This document shows positions 25,267 through 34,530 of a stretch of DNA of 64,000 nt, in pieces. This DNA comes from Streptomyces sp. NBC_00572 (lineage in GTDB: Bacteria > Actinomycetota > Actinomycetes > Streptomycetales > Streptomycetaceae): NCBI RefSeq assembly GCF_026341815.1, contig NZ_JAPENX010000001.1, positions 2,542,001-2,606,000 on the forward strand, written 5' to 3'. The translations under genes were made by a program, and so were the position numbers. The notes beneath the pieces are model-generated. The model was not told where the DNA came from and did no database searches. It saw only the letters and a list, made by a program, of their open reading frames with translations. The stretch's first letter is position 1. Each line of letters begins with the position of its first letter.

Positions 25267-26454
25267 TCACGCTCCCTTCGCGGCCTGGAACAGCTCCGCC
25301 CGCGGATCCTCGGAGGCGGTCGCCTCGCGATAGGTCTCCAGGGCGTCACGTGCCTTGTCGTCCAGCTCCTTCGGCACCGCGACCTCGACCGTCACGAGAA
25401 GGTCGCCGCGTGTGCCGTCCTTGCGGACCGCGCCCTTGCCCCGGGCGCGCATGGTCCGGCCGTTCGGAGTGCCCGCGGGCAGCTTGAGGGTGACCGCGGG
25501 GCCGCCGAGGGTCGGCACCTTGATCTCGCCGCCGAGCGCCGCCTCCGTGAAGGAGACCGGCACGGTGACGGTGAGGTTGTCGTCCTTGCGGCCGAAGACC
25601 GGGTGGGTGTCGACGTGCACCACGACGTACAGATCGCCGTTCTGCCCGCCGCGCTCCCCCGGTGCTCCCTTGCCCCGAAGACGGATCTTCTGGTTGTCGC
25701 TCACACCCGCCGGGATGCGGACCTGCATGGTGCGGGAGGACTTGGCCCGGCCGCTGCCCTTGCAGACCTCGCAGGGGTTCTCGGCGATGAGACCGCGGCC
25801 CTTGCAGTCCACACAGGGATCGGTGAGCGAGAAGCCGCCACCGCTGCCGCGCGAGACCTGTCCGGTGCCGACGCAGGTCGGGCACACCCGGGGGGTGCCG
25901 TTCTTGTCGCCGGTGCCCGAACACGCCGTGCACGGCTGCTGGCTGGACATCCGCAGCGGTACGGTCGCGCCCTCGATGGCCTCGGTGAAGCTGAGCGTCA
26001 CCTCGGACTCGATGTCCTGGCCGCGCCGCGGCTGGGTGCGGGCGCCCGCACCGGCGCCGCGGTTGAACAGGCCGCCGAAGACGTCCCCGATGCCGCCACC
26101 ACCGCCACCGCCGCCGAAGCCGCCGCCGGGGCCGCCCTGGGAGCCTCCGAAGAGGTCGCCCAGGTCGAAGTTGAACGAGCCGCCGCCGGGGCCGCCGGGC
26201 GACCGGAAGCCTCCGTTCCCGAAGAGGGCGCGGGCCTCGTCGTACTCCTTGCGCTTCTTGGGGTCGCCGAGGATGTCGTTGGCCTCGGAGATCTCCTTGA
26301 AGCGCTCCTCGGCCTTGGCGTCGTTCTTGTTGGCGTCCGGGTGGTTCTCGCGGGCGAGCTTCCGGTACGCCTTCTTGATCTCGGCCTCGGTGGCGTCCTT
26401 GGGGACGCCGAGAACCTTGTAGTAGTCCTTCTCGACGAAGTCCTTCGTGCTCAT
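25267..26454 (-). CDS. dnaJ: co-chaperone DnaJ
   Basis: Full-length type I DnaJ (395 residues). The J domain has YYKVLGVPKDATEAEIKKAY and the HPD motif in NHPDANK, followed by a Gly/Phe-rich region (GGPGGGFGGGG). Four zinc-finger repeats CTACSGTG, CPTCVGTG, CVDCKGRG and CEVCKGSG come next, then a C-terminal substrate-binding domain. It stimulates DnaK ATPase activity and delivers unfolded substrates. Third gene of the dnaK operon, separated from grpE by 75 nt that contain a stable hairpin. Confidence 0.97.
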   Translation of the reverse strand: MSTKDFVEKDYYKVLGVPKDATEAEIKKAYRKLARENHPDANKNDAKAEERFKEISEANDILGDPKKRKEYDEARALFGNGGFRSPGGPGGGSFNFDLGDLFGGSQGGPGGGFGGGGGGGGIGDVFGGLFNRGAGAGARTQPRRGQDIESEVTLSFTEAIEGATVPLRMSSQQPCTACSGTGDKNGTPRVCPTCVGTGQVSRGSGGGFSLTDPCVDCKGRGLIAENPCEVCKGSGRAKSSRTMQVRIPAGVSDNQKIRLRGKGAPGERGGQNGDLYVVVHVDTHPVFGRKDDNLTVTVPVSFTEAALGGEIKVPTLGGPAVTLKLPAGTPNGRTMRARGKGAVRKDGTRGDLLVTVEVAVPKELDDKARDALETYREATASEDPRAELFQAAKGA

Positions 26455-26475
26455 CGACGTCCCTCCTTCCGGACT

Positions 26476-26503
26476 GCTCCGGGGTCTGCTGTCACCCCGG
26501 AGC
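26476..26503 (-). promoter_or_regulatory. intercistronic hairpin between grpE and dnaJ
   Basis: GCTCCGGGGT (26476-26485) pairs perfectly with ACCCCGGAGC (26494-26503). A third copy of GCTCCGGGGT at 26512-26521 could form an alternative pairing. Possible partial terminator or mRNA-processing/stability element that tunes the dnaJ:grpE ratio. Confidence 0.6.
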
Positions 26504-26529
26504 GCGTCACCGCTCCGGGGTCAGTCGCG

Positions 26530-27174
26530 CTACCCCTCTTCGGGGGCACCGCTCTCCTCGTCAGTGGACGACTTCGCGTCGTCCTTGGCCGGGGCCGCGC
26601 CCGGCTGGGGCTCGGCGACGGCCACACGGGCGGGCCGGATGGTCCGCTCGCCGATCCGGTACCCCGGCTGCAGGATCGCCACGCACGTCGTCTCGGTGAC
26701 GTCCGGCGCGTACGAGTGCATCAGGGCCTCGTGGATCGTCGGGTCGAAGGGCTCGCCCTCCTTGCCGAACTGCTGCAGACCCATCTTGGCGACGATGGTC
26801 TCCGTCGATTCGGCGACCGACTTGAACCCGCCCAGGAGCTCGCCGTGGTCCCGGGCCCGGCCGATGTCGTCGAGCACGGGCAGGAGCTCGGTCAGGAGGC
26901 TCGCGACGGCGATCTCCTTGACCGTGACCCGGTCCCGCTCCACGCGGCGGCGGTAGTTCTGGTACTCGGCCTGGAGCCGCTGGAGGTCCGCCGTGCGCTC
27001 TTCGAGCGCCTTGCGTGCCTGGTCCAGCTGCGCCAGCAGGGCTACGTCCGTAGCGTCCCCGGCCGGGGCCGCCCCCTCCGCCTTGTCGGCGGAGGCAGCG
27101 GCCTCGGTCTCCTCGGGCGTGCCGTCGGCGGGGACGTCGGGCTTCTCCTCGAAGCCCGGGGTCTCCTCCGACAT
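26530..27174 (-). CDS. grpE: nucleotide exchange factor GrpE
   Basis: A 214-residue GrpE. It has an acidic, low-complexity N-terminus, a long coiled coil with ERTADLQRLQAEYQNYRRRV, and the C-terminal beta domain (FDPTIHEALMHS, EVLQPGYRIG-like ILQPGYRIGERTIRPARV). It releases ADP from DnaK. The start ATG at 27174 overlaps the dnaK stop (TGATG), indicating translational coupling. The C-terminal acidic tail (DDAKSSTDEESGAPEEG) is typical for Streptomyces. Confidence 0.96.
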   Translation of the reverse strand: MSEETPGFEEKPDVPADGTPEETEAAASADKAEGAAPAGDATDVALLAQLDQARKALEERTADLQRLQAEYQNYRRRVERDRVTVKEIAVASLLTELLPVLDDIGRARDHGELLGGFKSVAESTETIVAKMGLQQFGKEGEPFDPTIHEALMHSYAPDVTETTCVAILQPGYRIGERTIRPARVAVAEPQPGAAPAKDDAKSSTDEESGAPEEG

Positions 27175-29015
27175 CAGACAGCGCCACCCTTCGGCTTGTC
27201 CTCGTCGACGATCTCGGCGTCGACGACGTCGTCGTCGGCCTGCGGCTGCTGGCCGGCGTCGCCGCCCGCGGCCTGCGCGCCCTGGGCGTCGGCGTACAGC
27301 GCCTGGCCGAGCTTCTGGGAGACGGCCGCGACCTTCTCGGTGGCGGTGCGGATCTCCGCGGTGTCCTCGCCCTTGAGCTTGTCCTTCAGCTCGACGATCG
27401 CGGCCTCGACCTCGGCCTTGACGTCACCGGGGACCTTGTCCTCGTTGTCCTTGAGGAACTTCTCCGTCTGGTAGACGAGCTGCTCGCCCTGGTTGCGGGA
27501 CTCGGCGGCCTCGCGGCGACGGTGGTCCTCGTCCGCGTACTGCTCGGCCTCCTGGCGCATCCGGTCGACCTCGTCCTTCGGCAGCGAGGAGCCACCGGTG
27601 ACGGTCATCTTCTGCTCCTTGCCCGTGCCGAGGTCCTTCGCGGTCACGTGCATGATGCCGTTGGCGTCGATGTCGAAGGCGACCTCGATCTGCGGGACAC
27701 CACGCGGGGCCGGCGGCAGACCGGTCAGCTCGAACATGCCGAGCTTCTTGTTGTACGCCGCGATCTCGCGCTCGCCCTGGTAGACCTGGATCTGCACGGA
27801 CGGCTGGTTGTCCTCGGCCGTCGTGAAGATCTCGGACCGCTTGGTCGGGATCGTGGTGTTGCGCTCGATGAGCTTGGTCATGATGCCGCCCTTGGTCTCG
27901 ATACCAAGCGACAGCGGGGTCACGTCGAGGAGCAGGACGTCCTTGACCTCACCCTTGAGGACACCGGCCTGGAGCGCGGCGCCGATGGCGACGACCTCGT
28001 CCGGGTTGACGCCCTTGTTGGCGTCCTGACCGCCGGTCAGCTCCTTGACGAGCTCGGCGACGGCCGGCATACGGGTCGAACCACCGACGAGAACGACGTG
28101 GTCGATCTCGGAGAGGTTGATGCCCGCGTCCTTGATGACGTTGTGGAACGGCACCTTGCAGCGGTCGAGCAGGTCCGAGGTCAGCTGCTGGAACTGAGCG
28201 CGCGTGAGCTTCTCGTCCAGGTGCAGCGGGCCCTCGGCGGAGGCCGTGATGTACGGCAGGTTGATGGAGGTCTCGGTCGAGGACGAGAGCTCGATCTTCG
28301 CCTTCTCCGCGGCCTCGCGGAGACGCTGGAGAGCCATCTTGTCCTTGGCCAGGTCCACGCCGTGACCGTTCTGGAACTGCGTCACCAGGTAGTCGACGAC
28401 GCGCTGGTCCCAGTCGTCACCACCGAGGTGGTTGTCACCGTTGGTGGCCTTCACCTCGACGACGCCGTCGCCGATCTCCAGGAGGGACACGTCGAAGGTG
28501 CCGCCACCGAGGTCGAAGACGAGGATCGTCTGGTCGTCCTTGTCGAGGCCGTACGCCAGGGCGGCGGCGGTCGGCTCGTTGACGATGCGCAGGACGTTGA
28601 GGCCCGCGATCTCACCGGCCTCCTTGGTCGCCTGACGCTCGGAGTCGTTGAAGTACGCCGGGACGGTGATGACCGCGTCGACGACCTTCTCGCCCAGGTA
28701 GGCCTCGGCGTCGCGCTTCAGCTTCTGCAGGATGAAGGCGCTCATCTGCTGCGGGTTGAAGTTCTTGCCGTCGATCTCGATCTTCCAGTCGGTGCCCATG
28801 TGGCGCTTGACCGACCGGATGGTCCTGTCGACGTTGGTGACGGCCTGACGCTTGGCCACCTCGCCGACGAGCACCTCGCCGTTCTTCGCGAAGGCGACGA
28901 CGGACGGCGTGGTCCTGGCGCCCTCGGCGTTGGTGATGACGGTGGGCTCGCCGCCTTCGAGAACGCTGACGACGGAGTTAGTCGTGCCCAGGTCGATGCC
29001 GACCGCACGTGCCAT
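27174..29015 (-). CDS. dnaK: molecular chaperone DnaK (Hsp70)
   Basis: Hsp70 of 613 residues. The ATPase domain opens [20 protein letters not shown], with phosphate loop [14 protein letters not shown] and [13 protein letters not shown]. The substrate-binding domain has [14 protein letters not shown], and the tail is acidic and Ala/Gln-rich with [19 protein letters not shown]. It folds nascent and stressed proteins and, in Streptomyces, also acts with HspR as co-repressor. The start at 29015 follows GGAGG. First gene of the operon with grpE, dnaJ and hspR. A perfect HAIR operator is 23-43 nt upstream of the start. Confidence 0.98.
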   Translation of the reverse strand: MARAVGIDLGTTNSVVSVLEGGEPTVITNAEGARTTPSVVAFAKNGEVLVGEVAKRQAVTNVDRTIRSVKRHMGTDWKIEIDGKNFNPQQMSAFILQKLKRDAEAYLGEKVVDAVITVPAYFNDSERQATKEAGEIAGLNVLRIVNEPTAAALAYGLDKDDQTILVFDLGGGTFDVSLLEIGDGVVEVKATNGDNHLGGDDWDQRVVDYLVTQFQNGHGVDLAKDKMALQRLREAAEKAKIELSSSTETSINLPYITASAEGPLHLDEKLTRAQFQQLTSDLLDRCKVPFHNVIKDAGINLSEIDHVVLVGGSTRMPAVAELVKELTGGQDANKGVNPDEVVAIGAALQAGVLKGEVKDVLLLDVTPLSLGIETKGGIMTKLIERNTTIPTKRSEIFTTAEDNQPSVQIQVYQGEREIAAYNKKLGMFELTGLPPAPRGVPQIEVAFDIDANGIMHVTAKDLGTGKEQKMTVTGGSSLPKDEVDRMRQEAEQYADEDHRRREAAESRNQGEQLVYQTEKFLKDNEDKVPGDVKAEVEAAIVELKDKLKGEDTAEIRTATEKVAAVSQKLGQALYADAQGAQAAGGDAGQQPQADDDVVDAEIVDEDKPKGGAV

Positions 29016-29037
29016 TTCGATTCCTCCAGCTGACGTA

Positions 29038-29058
29038 CTTGAGTGGAACAGACTCAAG
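29038..29058. promoter_or_regulatory. HAIR operator (HspR binding) upstream of dnaK
   Basis: CTTGAGT-N7-ACTCAAG is an exact match to the HAIR consensus, centred about 33 nt upstream of the dnaK start and thus over the likely transcription start or 5' leader. Confidence 0.96.
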
Positions 29059-29269
29059 GATGCATGAAGCCCCGCGATGAGTCAACAGACCTGAGCGGAG
29101 GGGGCTCAACTCTTCGCCCTTTATCTCGCTCATACGGGGCGAGGCGCGCGTCGTTCCCGAATCCGGCGGGGTGTCGCGTGAGAGAGTCCGATGGCCCCAT
29201 GTCGGGCAAACCAGCCATATCCCACGAATATCCCATGATTCTCGTTCGTCGCTCGGAAGGGTGTGGGGA

Positions 29270-29758
29270 ATGACGGCCAAGCGCACGTTCGACGTGGTGG
29301 GCGGGCTCGCCCTCCTGGTCGCGCTGTCCCCTCTGCTCGCCGCCGTCGCCCTCTCGGTCGCCCTCGGCTCGACCACCCCCGGCCGGGGCGTGCTGCGCCG
29401 CCGCACGGTGGCAGGCTTGGAGGGAGAACCCTTCACGATGCTGACCTTCCGCACGAAGAGCCCGCTGGCCGCGCTGCCCCTCCTCGTGCACGTCGTCGGC
29501 GGCCGGATGTCGCTGGTCGGGCCGTGCCCGCTGACCCCGGGCCACCGCGAGTGCGTGGGCGAGGGACGCCGTCGACTCTCCGTGCGCCCCGGGCTCACCG
29601 GCCCGTGGCAGATCAGCGGCCGCTCGGACCTGCCGTGGGAGGAGCGCGAGCTGCTCGACCTCCACTATGTGGACCACCACTGGCTGGGGATGGATCTGAC
29701 GATCCTGGCGCGTACGCTTCCAGCAGTCCGCAGGCGTCGCGCGGCAAGGTTTGCCTGA
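29270..29758 (+). CDS. bacterial sugar transferase-like protein lacking the catalytic DE dyad
   Basis: A 162-residue relative of undecaprenyl-phosphate sugar-1-phosphate transferases. It keeps an N-terminal TAKRTFDVVGGLALLVALSP membrane helix, MLTFRTKS, RMSLVGPCPLTPGH and RPGLTGPWQISGRSDLPW, with the final helix (DLTILARTLPAV). However, the usual segment containing the Asp-Glu pair (LDELPQL) reads LAALPLL. The intervening region of about 30 residues is also missing, so catalysis is doubtful. No glycan biosynthesis genes adjoin it. The ATG at 29270 follows GTGGGGA. It may be a decayed or repurposed enzyme. Confidence 0.75.
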   Translation: MTAKRTFDVVGGLALLVALSPLLAAVALSVALGSTTPGRGVLRRRTVAGLEGEPFTMLTFRTKSPLAALPLLVHVVGGRMSLVGPCPLTPGHRECVGEGRRRLSVRPGLTGPWQISGRSDLPWEERELLDLHYVDHHWLGMDLTILARTLPAVRRRRAARFA

Positions 29759-29865
29759 GCGACACAGATCACCGCGAGCGCCGCTACAGCACGGGGCCCC
29801 GAACGGGTAATCTCAGCACGGACTCCATAAGTTACCGCTTAGTAGGCCCGCCCGAGGAGCCCCTC

Positions 29866-32127
29866 ATGCAACTCGCCGCGATCGTCGTGTCGATCGTCAT
29901 CACGGTGGTGGCCGTCGCGCTGTTCGGCCGTGCCACCGTGCAGATCTACCGGTTCGTGCGCCTCGGCCAGCCCGTGCCCGCGGGCACGCGCACCGGCGAC
30001 CCCACCCAGCGCACCATCACCCTGGTCAAGGAATTCCTCGGCCACACCCGGATGAACCGCTGGGGCATCGTCGGCTTCGCGCACTGGTTCGTCGCGGTGG
30101 GCTTCTTCTCGCTGCTCCTGACGATCGTGAACGCCTTCGGCCAGCTCTTCCAGGCCGACTGGCTGATCCCGATCATCGGCGACTGGCTGCCGTACGAGGT
30201 CTTCACCGAGTTCCTCGGCCTGATGACGGTCCTGGGCATCGTGACCCTCATCGTGATCCGGCAGCTCAGCAAGCCGACCAGGGCGGGCCGCAAGTCCCGC
30301 TTCGCCGGCTCGAAGACCGGCCAGGCGTACTTCGTCGAGGCCGTCATCCTGATCGTCGGCGTCTGCATCATGACGCTCCGCGCCCTCGAAGGCGTCCAGC
30401 ACCACGTGACCGGCTGGGAGCCGGGCTTCTTCGCCTCGTACCCGCTGATCGCGCTGCTCGACGGCCTGGACCTGAGCACGATCCAGTACCTCACCTACTT
30501 CTTCGCGTGCCTCAAGATCGTCACGTCCTTCACCTGGATGATCACGGTCTCGCTGAACACGAACATGGGTGTCGCCTGGCACCGCTTCCTCGGCTTCCCG
30601 AACATCTGGTTCAAGCGGAACGCCGACGGCTCCACCGCCCTCGGCGCGCTCCAGCCGATGACCACGGCCGGCAAGGAGATCGACTGGGAGGACCCGGCCG
30701 AGGACGCCGTCTTCGGCGTCTCCCAGGTCGAGCAGTTCTCCTGGAAGGGCATCCTCGACTTCTCCACCTGCACCGAGTGCGGCCGCTGCCAGTCGCAGTG
30801 CCCCGCCTGGAACACCGGCAAGCCCCTCTCCCCCAAGCTCCTCATCATGTCGCTGCGCGACCACGCGCACGCCAAGGCGCCGTACCTGCTCGCGGGCGGC
30901 GGCAAGGACATGGAGGGCAACGAGAAGGCCACCGAGGAGCAGCTCAAGGACGTCCCCGCGTCGGCGATCGCCGAGGCCGAGCGCCCCCTCATCGGCACCG
31001 CCGAGGAGAACGGCGTCATCGACCCCGACGTCCTGTGGTCCTGCACCACCTGCGGCGCCTGCGTCGAGCAGTGCCCGGTCGACATCGAGCACATCGACCA
31101 CATCGTCGACATGCGCCGCTACCAGGTGATGATCGAGAGCGCGTTCCCGTCCGAGGCGGGCACGATGCTCAAGAACCTGGAGAAGAAGGGCAACCCCTGG
31201 GGCCTGGCGAAGAAGCAGCGCGTCGAGTGGACCAAGGAGGTCGACTTCGAGGTCCCGATCGTCGGCAAGGACGTCGAAGACCTCTCCGAGTTCGACTACC
31301 TCTACTGGGTCGGCTGCGCCGGCGCCCTGGAGGACCGGGCCAAGAAGACCACCAAGGCCTTCGCGGAGCTCCTGCACATGGCGGGCGTCAAGTTCGCGAT
31401 CATGGGCGGCGACGAGAAGTGCACCGGTGACTCCCCCCGCCGCCTGGGCAACGAGCCGCTGTTCCAGCAGCTCGCCCAGGAGAACGTCGCGATGCTGAAC
31501 ATGGCGTTCGGCGAGGACGACGAGGACGAGTCGACGAAGAAGCCGAAGTCGGCGAAGCGGATCGTCTCGACCTGCCCGCACTGCTTCAACACCATCGCCA
31601 ACGAGTACCCGCAGCTCGGCGGCGAGTACGAGGTCATCCACCACACCCAGCTGCTCCAGCACCTCATCGACGAGGGCAAGCTGGTCCCGGTGACCCCGGT
31701 CGACGGTCTGATCACCTACCACGACCCGTGCTACCTGGGCCGCCACAACAAGGTCTACACGCCCCCGCGCGAGATCATGTCGGCCGTCCCCGGCCTGCGT
31801 CAGCAGGAGATGCACCGCCACAAGGAGCGCGGCTTCTGCTGCGGCGCCGGTGGCGCGCGGATGTGGATGGAGGAGCGGATCGGCAAGCGCATCAACAACG
31901 AGCGCGTCGAGGAGGCCCTGTCCCTCAACCCGGACATCGTCTCCACCGCCTGCCCGTTCTGCCTGGTCATGCTGACCGACTCGGTCAACGGCAAGAAGAA
32001 CGAGGGCAAGGCCAAGGAGTCCGTCACGGTCGTCGACGTGGCCCAGCTGCTGCTCGAATCGGTGAAGACCCCGGTGGACCCGGAGCCGGAGCCGGCCGAG
32101 GAGCCGGAGCCGGAACCGGCTGCCTGA
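29866..32127 (+). CDS. membrane Fe-S oxidoreductase (EtfD/GlpC-HdrD-like)
   Basis: A 753-residue protein. N-terminal membrane helices occupy about residues 1-270 (nitrate-reductase gamma-like, probable quinone/haem region). Two 4Fe-4S motifs follow: CTECGRCQSQCPAWNTGKP near 305 and CTTCGACVEQCPVDIEHID near 395. Two CCG domains come after these (YHDPCYLGRHN, CCGAGGARMWMEE, CPFCLVML). The layout matches mycobacterial Rv0338c (EtfD), which passes electrons from electron-transfer flavoprotein during fatty-acid beta-oxidation to the quinone pool. The same role is likely here. The C-terminus is a Pro/Glu-rich acidic tail. The start at 29866 is the first ATG ahead of the helix. A perfect 17-bp terminator stem follows. 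Confidence 0.88.
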   Translation: MQLAAIVVSIVITVVAVALFGRATVQIYRFVRLGQPVPAGTRTGDPTQRTITLVKEFLGHTRMNRWGIVGFAHWFVAVGFFSLLLTIVNAFGQLFQADWLIPIIGDWLPYEVFTEFLGLMTVLGIVTLIVIRQLSKPTRAGRKSRFAGSKTGQAYFVEAVILIVGVCIMTLRALEGVQHHVTGWEPGFFASYPLIALLDGLDLSTIQYLTYFFACLKIVTSFTWMITVSLNTNMGVAWHRFLGFPNIWFKRNADGSTALGALQPMTTAGKEIDWEDPAEDAVFGVSQVEQFSWKGILDFSTCTECGRCQSQCPAWNTGKPLSPKLLIMSLRDHAHAKAPYLLAGGGKDMEGNEKATEEQLKDVPASAIAEAERPLIGTAEENGVIDPDVLWSCTTCGACVEQCPVDIEHIDHIVDMRRYQVMIESAFPSEAGTMLKNLEKKGNPWGLAKKQRVEWTKEVDFEVPIVGKDVEDLSEFDYLYWVGCAGALEDRAKKTTKAFAELLHMAGVKFAIMGGDEKCTGDSPRRLGNEPLFQQLAQENVAMLNMAFGEDDEDESTKKPKSAKRIVSTCPHCFNTIANEYPQLGGEYEVIHHTQLLQHLIDEGKLVPVTPVDGLITYHDPCYLGRHNKVYTPPREIMSAVPGLRQQEMHRHKERGFCCGAGGARMWMEERIGKRINNERVEEALSLNPDIVSTACPFCLVMLTDSVNGKKNEGKAKESVTVVDVAQLLLESVKTPVDPEPEPAEEPEPEPAA

Positions 32128-32137
32128 GCCCGATGTG

Positions 32138-32177
32138 AAAGGGCCGCCCCGCGCGTGAAGCGCGGGGCGGCCCTTTT
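32138..32177 (+). terminator. rho-independent terminator after the Fe-S oxidoreductase gene
   Basis: AAAGGGCCGCCCCGCGC (32138-32154) and its perfect complement at 32160-32176 flank a GTGAA loop and end in a T-run. Canonical form. Confidence 0.95.
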
Positions 32178-32441
32178 CGTCGTGCCGGAGGCTCGCGTCA
32201 GGAGGCCTTCTGGCGACGCACTGCTCCACGAGCGTGCCCTGGACGTCGTAGACCCGGTCTCCGAAGCCACGAGTACGACATTGAGGCGATACGCCGGATT
32301 CGTCACAGCGACCGCAAGGCTGCCCGCCGACCGTGTCACGGCGGGGTCCGACCCTGGCCACCCCCTAGGGGATGTCACAGCTCAGTGGCAAGGACAGGTC
32401 CGGGGAGCGCCCGCACAGCGGAAGCGGGTACGTTCGACGAC

Positions 32442-33308
32442 GTGGCTGGATTCAGGAACGGACGCGGCCGGGACAACCGCCCCCCGCACAATCAACCGCA
32501 GCAGGCGCCGTACGGGTACAACGCGGCCCCGCCGCCGTACCCGCAGCAGCAGTGGCAACAGCCACCGCAGGGGCACCAGGGGCAGCAGCAGGGCGGCGGT
32601 GGGCAGCCCTACGGGGAGCCGGAGTACTTCGGGGAGCCCTACGGCCAGCCGCAGCACCCGCACGCGGCGACGGCGAACAACCCGGGCCACACCCAGATGT
32701 TCAGCGTCGACGACCCCTACGCCAACGCCGCGCCCCACCACGCCGGCGCCGCCCCCGTACCGACGGGCCCGCGGCTCCCGTGGAAGCCCCTCCTGAGCGG
32801 CATCGTGCTCCGCCCTGCGGACACGTTCCTGCGGATGCGGGACCACGCCGTCTGGGGCCCGGCGCTGGTCGTCACCTTCCTGTACGGACTGCTCGCGATC
32901 TTCGGCTTCGACAAGGCGCGCGCCGAGGCGATCGACGCGACCCTGTCGACGGCGATCCCGTACGTCCTGATGACCGCCCTCGGCTTCGTCGTCGGCGGTC
33001 TGATCCTGGGCGCGGTGACGCACACGCTGGCGCGCCAGCTGGGCGGTGACGGGGCCTGGCAGCCGACGGTGGGCCTGTCCATGCTGATCATGTCGATCAC
33101 GGACGCGCCGCGGCTGGTCTTCGCGCTCTTCCTGGGCGGCGAGAACGGCCTGGTCCAGGTGATCGGCTGGCTGACCTGGCTGGCGGCGGGAGCGCTCTTC
33201 ACGATGATGGTGAGCCGTTCCCACGACCTGCCGTGGCCGAAGGCGCTGGGCGCGTCGGCGATCCAGCTGGTGGCGCTGCTGAGCCTGATCAAGCTCGGCA
33301 CGCTCTGA
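32442..33308 (+). CDS. Yip1-family integral membrane protein
   Basis: A 288-residue protein. The first 125 residues are hydrophilic and rich in Gln, Pro, Tyr and Gly (PPYPQQQWQQPPQG and similar). Five membrane helices follow in a Yip1-type domain, with LSGIVLRPADTFLRMRDHAVWGP before helix 1, LVVTFLYGLLAIFGFDKARAEA, and a final LVALLSLIKLGTL. Yip1-domain proteins occur in many actinobacteria; the function is unknown. The GTG at 32442 (VAGFRNGRG) is chosen because it begins the conserved N-terminus; a frame extension 19 codons upstream has no supporting ribosome binding site. A strong terminator follows. Confidence 0.82.
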   Translation: MAGFRNGRGRDNRPPHNQPQQAPYGYNAAPPPYPQQQWQQPPQGHQGQQQGGGGQPYGEPEYFGEPYGQPQHPHAATANNPGHTQMFSVDDPYANAAPHHAGAAPVPTGPRLPWKPLLSGIVLRPADTFLRMRDHAVWGPALVVTFLYGLLAIFGFDKARAEAIDATLSTAIPYVLMTALGFVVGGLILGAVTHTLARQLGGDGAWQPTVGLSMLIMSITDAPRLVFALFLGGENGLVQVIGWLTWLAAGALFTMMVSRSHDLPWPKALGASAIQLVALLSLIKLGTL

Positions 33309-33324
33309 CGGACGGGAACGAGAC

Positions 33325-33363
33325 GCGAAGAGGCCCCCACCGGTGCGGTGGGGGCCTCTTCGC
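33325..33363. terminator. bidirectional terminator
   Basis: GCGAAGAGGCCCCCACC (33325-33341) pairs perfectly with 33347-33363 around GGTGC. It separates the Yip1 gene (plus) from the convergent phosphoribosyltransferase gene (minus). Confidence 0.95.
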
Positions 33364-33378
33364 GCGCTGCGCCGGGGA

Positions 33379-33876
33379 TCAGGCGTCGAGGACCTGGCCC
33401 TCGCGCTTGACGACGGGCGGCTCGACCGACCAGGGGAAGTTGATCCACTCGTCGGTCTTCTTCCACACGTACTCGCACTTCACGAGGGAGTGGGACTTCT
33501 CGTAGATGACGGCGGAGCGGACCTCGGCGACGTGGTCGACGCAGAAGTCGTGGACGAGCTTGAGGGTCTTGCCGGTGTCGGCGACGTCGTCGGTGATGAG
33601 CACCTTCTTGTCGCTGAAGTCGATCGCGTCGGGCACGGGCGCCAGCATGACCGGCATCTCCAGCGTGGTGCCCACACCGGTGTAGAACTCCACGTTCACG
33701 AGGTGGATGTTCTTGCAGTCGAGGGCGTAGGCCAGACCGCCGGCGACGAAGACGCCGCCACGGGCGATGGAGAGCACGATGTCGGGCTCGTAGCCGTCGT
33801 CGGCGATGGTCTGCGCCAGCTCACGCACGGCGCGCCCGAAACCCTCGTACGTCAGGTTCTCGCGTACTTCACTCAT
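33379..33876 (-). CDS. phosphoribosyltransferase (xanthine/hypoxanthine-type)
   Basis: A 165-residue type I phosphoribosyltransferase. The PRPP-binding loop is VLITDDVADTGKTLKL and the N-terminal loop is IARGGVFVAGGLAYAL. It ends with a tail containing KKTDEWINFPW, a segment shared with purine-salvage enzymes of the Gpt/HGPRT-like class. The substrate is therefore a purine base, probably xanthine, guanine or hypoxanthine, but this is inferred from family resemblance. It is encoded 13 nt from the next minus-strand gene (dcd), so the two nucleotide-metabolism genes form a likely operon. Confidence 0.85.
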   Translation of the reverse strand: MSEVRENLTYEGFGRAVRELAQTIADDGYEPDIVLSIARGGVFVAGGLAYALDCKNIHLVNVEFYTGVGTTLEMPVMLAPVPDAIDFSDKKVLITDDVADTGKTLKLVHDFCVDHVAEVRSAVIYEKSHSLVKCEYVWKKTDEWINFPWSVEPPVVKREGQVLDA

Positions 33877-33889
33877 GCCTGCGACCGCC

Positions 33890-34465
33890 TCACACCTGGG
33901 TCCGATGGAAGTTCATGAACGAGCGGGAGGCCGTCGGTCCCCGCTGGCCCTGGTACCGGGAGCCGTACCGCTCGCTGCCGTACGGGAACTCGGCGGGCGT
34001 GCTCAGCCGGAACATGCACAGCTGCCCGATCTTCATGCCCGGCCAGAGCTTGATCGGCAGGGTGGCGAGGTTCGACAGCTCCAGGGTCACGTGCCCGGAG
34101 AAGCCGGGGTCGATGAACCCGGCGGTGGAGTGCGTGACCAGCCCGAGCCGGCCGAGGGAGCTCTTGCCCTCCAGCCGCGACGCGATGTCGTCGGGGAGGC
34201 TGATGACCTCGTAGGTCGAGGCGAGCACGAACTCGCCGGGGTGGAGGATGAACGCCTCGTCGCCCTCGGGCTCGACCTCACGGGTCAGGTCGAGCTGCTC
34301 GACCGCGGGGTCGATGTGGGGGTAGCGGTGGTTCTCGAACACCCGGAAGAAGCGGTCAAGCCTCACGTCGATGCTCGAGGGCTGCACCATGGATTCGTCG
34401 TACGGGTCGATGCGCACCCGTCCGGCATCGATCTCGGCCCGGATGTCCTTGTCTGAGAGAAGCAC
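33890..34465 (-). CDS. dcd: dCTP deaminase
   Basis: A 191-residue trimeric dCTP deaminase making dUTP from dCTP for thymidylate synthesis. Diagnostic segments: [20 protein letters not shown] at the N-terminus, [18 protein letters not shown], the catalytic [19 protein letters not shown], and the C-terminal nucleotide-binding [16 protein letters not shown]. The GTG start at 34465 gives the usual family length; the frame continues upstream but without conservation. It lies upstream of the purine phosphoribosyltransferase gene on the same strand. A truncated dCTP-deaminase-like fragment occurs separately at 51.5 kb. Confidence 0.95.
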   Translation of the reverse strand: MLLSDKDIRAEIDAGRVRIDPYDESMVQPSSIDVRLDRFFRVFENHRYPHIDPAVEQLDLTREVEPEGDEAFILHPGEFVLASTYEVISLPDDIASRLEGKSSLGRLGLVTHSTAGFIDPGFSGHVTLELSNLATLPIKLWPGMKIGQLCMFRLSTPAEFPYGSERYGSRYQGQRGPTASRSFMNFHRTQV

Positions 34466-34483
34466 GCCCCCACGATACGCAGA

Positions 34484-34521
34484 GGGCGCGGACCTGCCCC
34501 AATCGGCAGGCGTCCGCGCCC
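34484..34521 (-). terminator. hairpin between the zinc-ribbon gene and dcd
   Basis: GGGCGCGGAC plus CTGCC (34484-34498) pair with GGCAG and GTCCGCGCCC (34505-34521), with a 2-nt bulge. Located just after the stop of the upstream minus-strand gene. Confidence 0.75.
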
Positions 34522-34530
34522 CGCCACTCG

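Noticed and set aside
29839..32361. Minus-strand open frame of 840 codons
   Set aside because: It is antisense to the clearly functional Fe-S oxidoreductase, which has all the cluster motifs.
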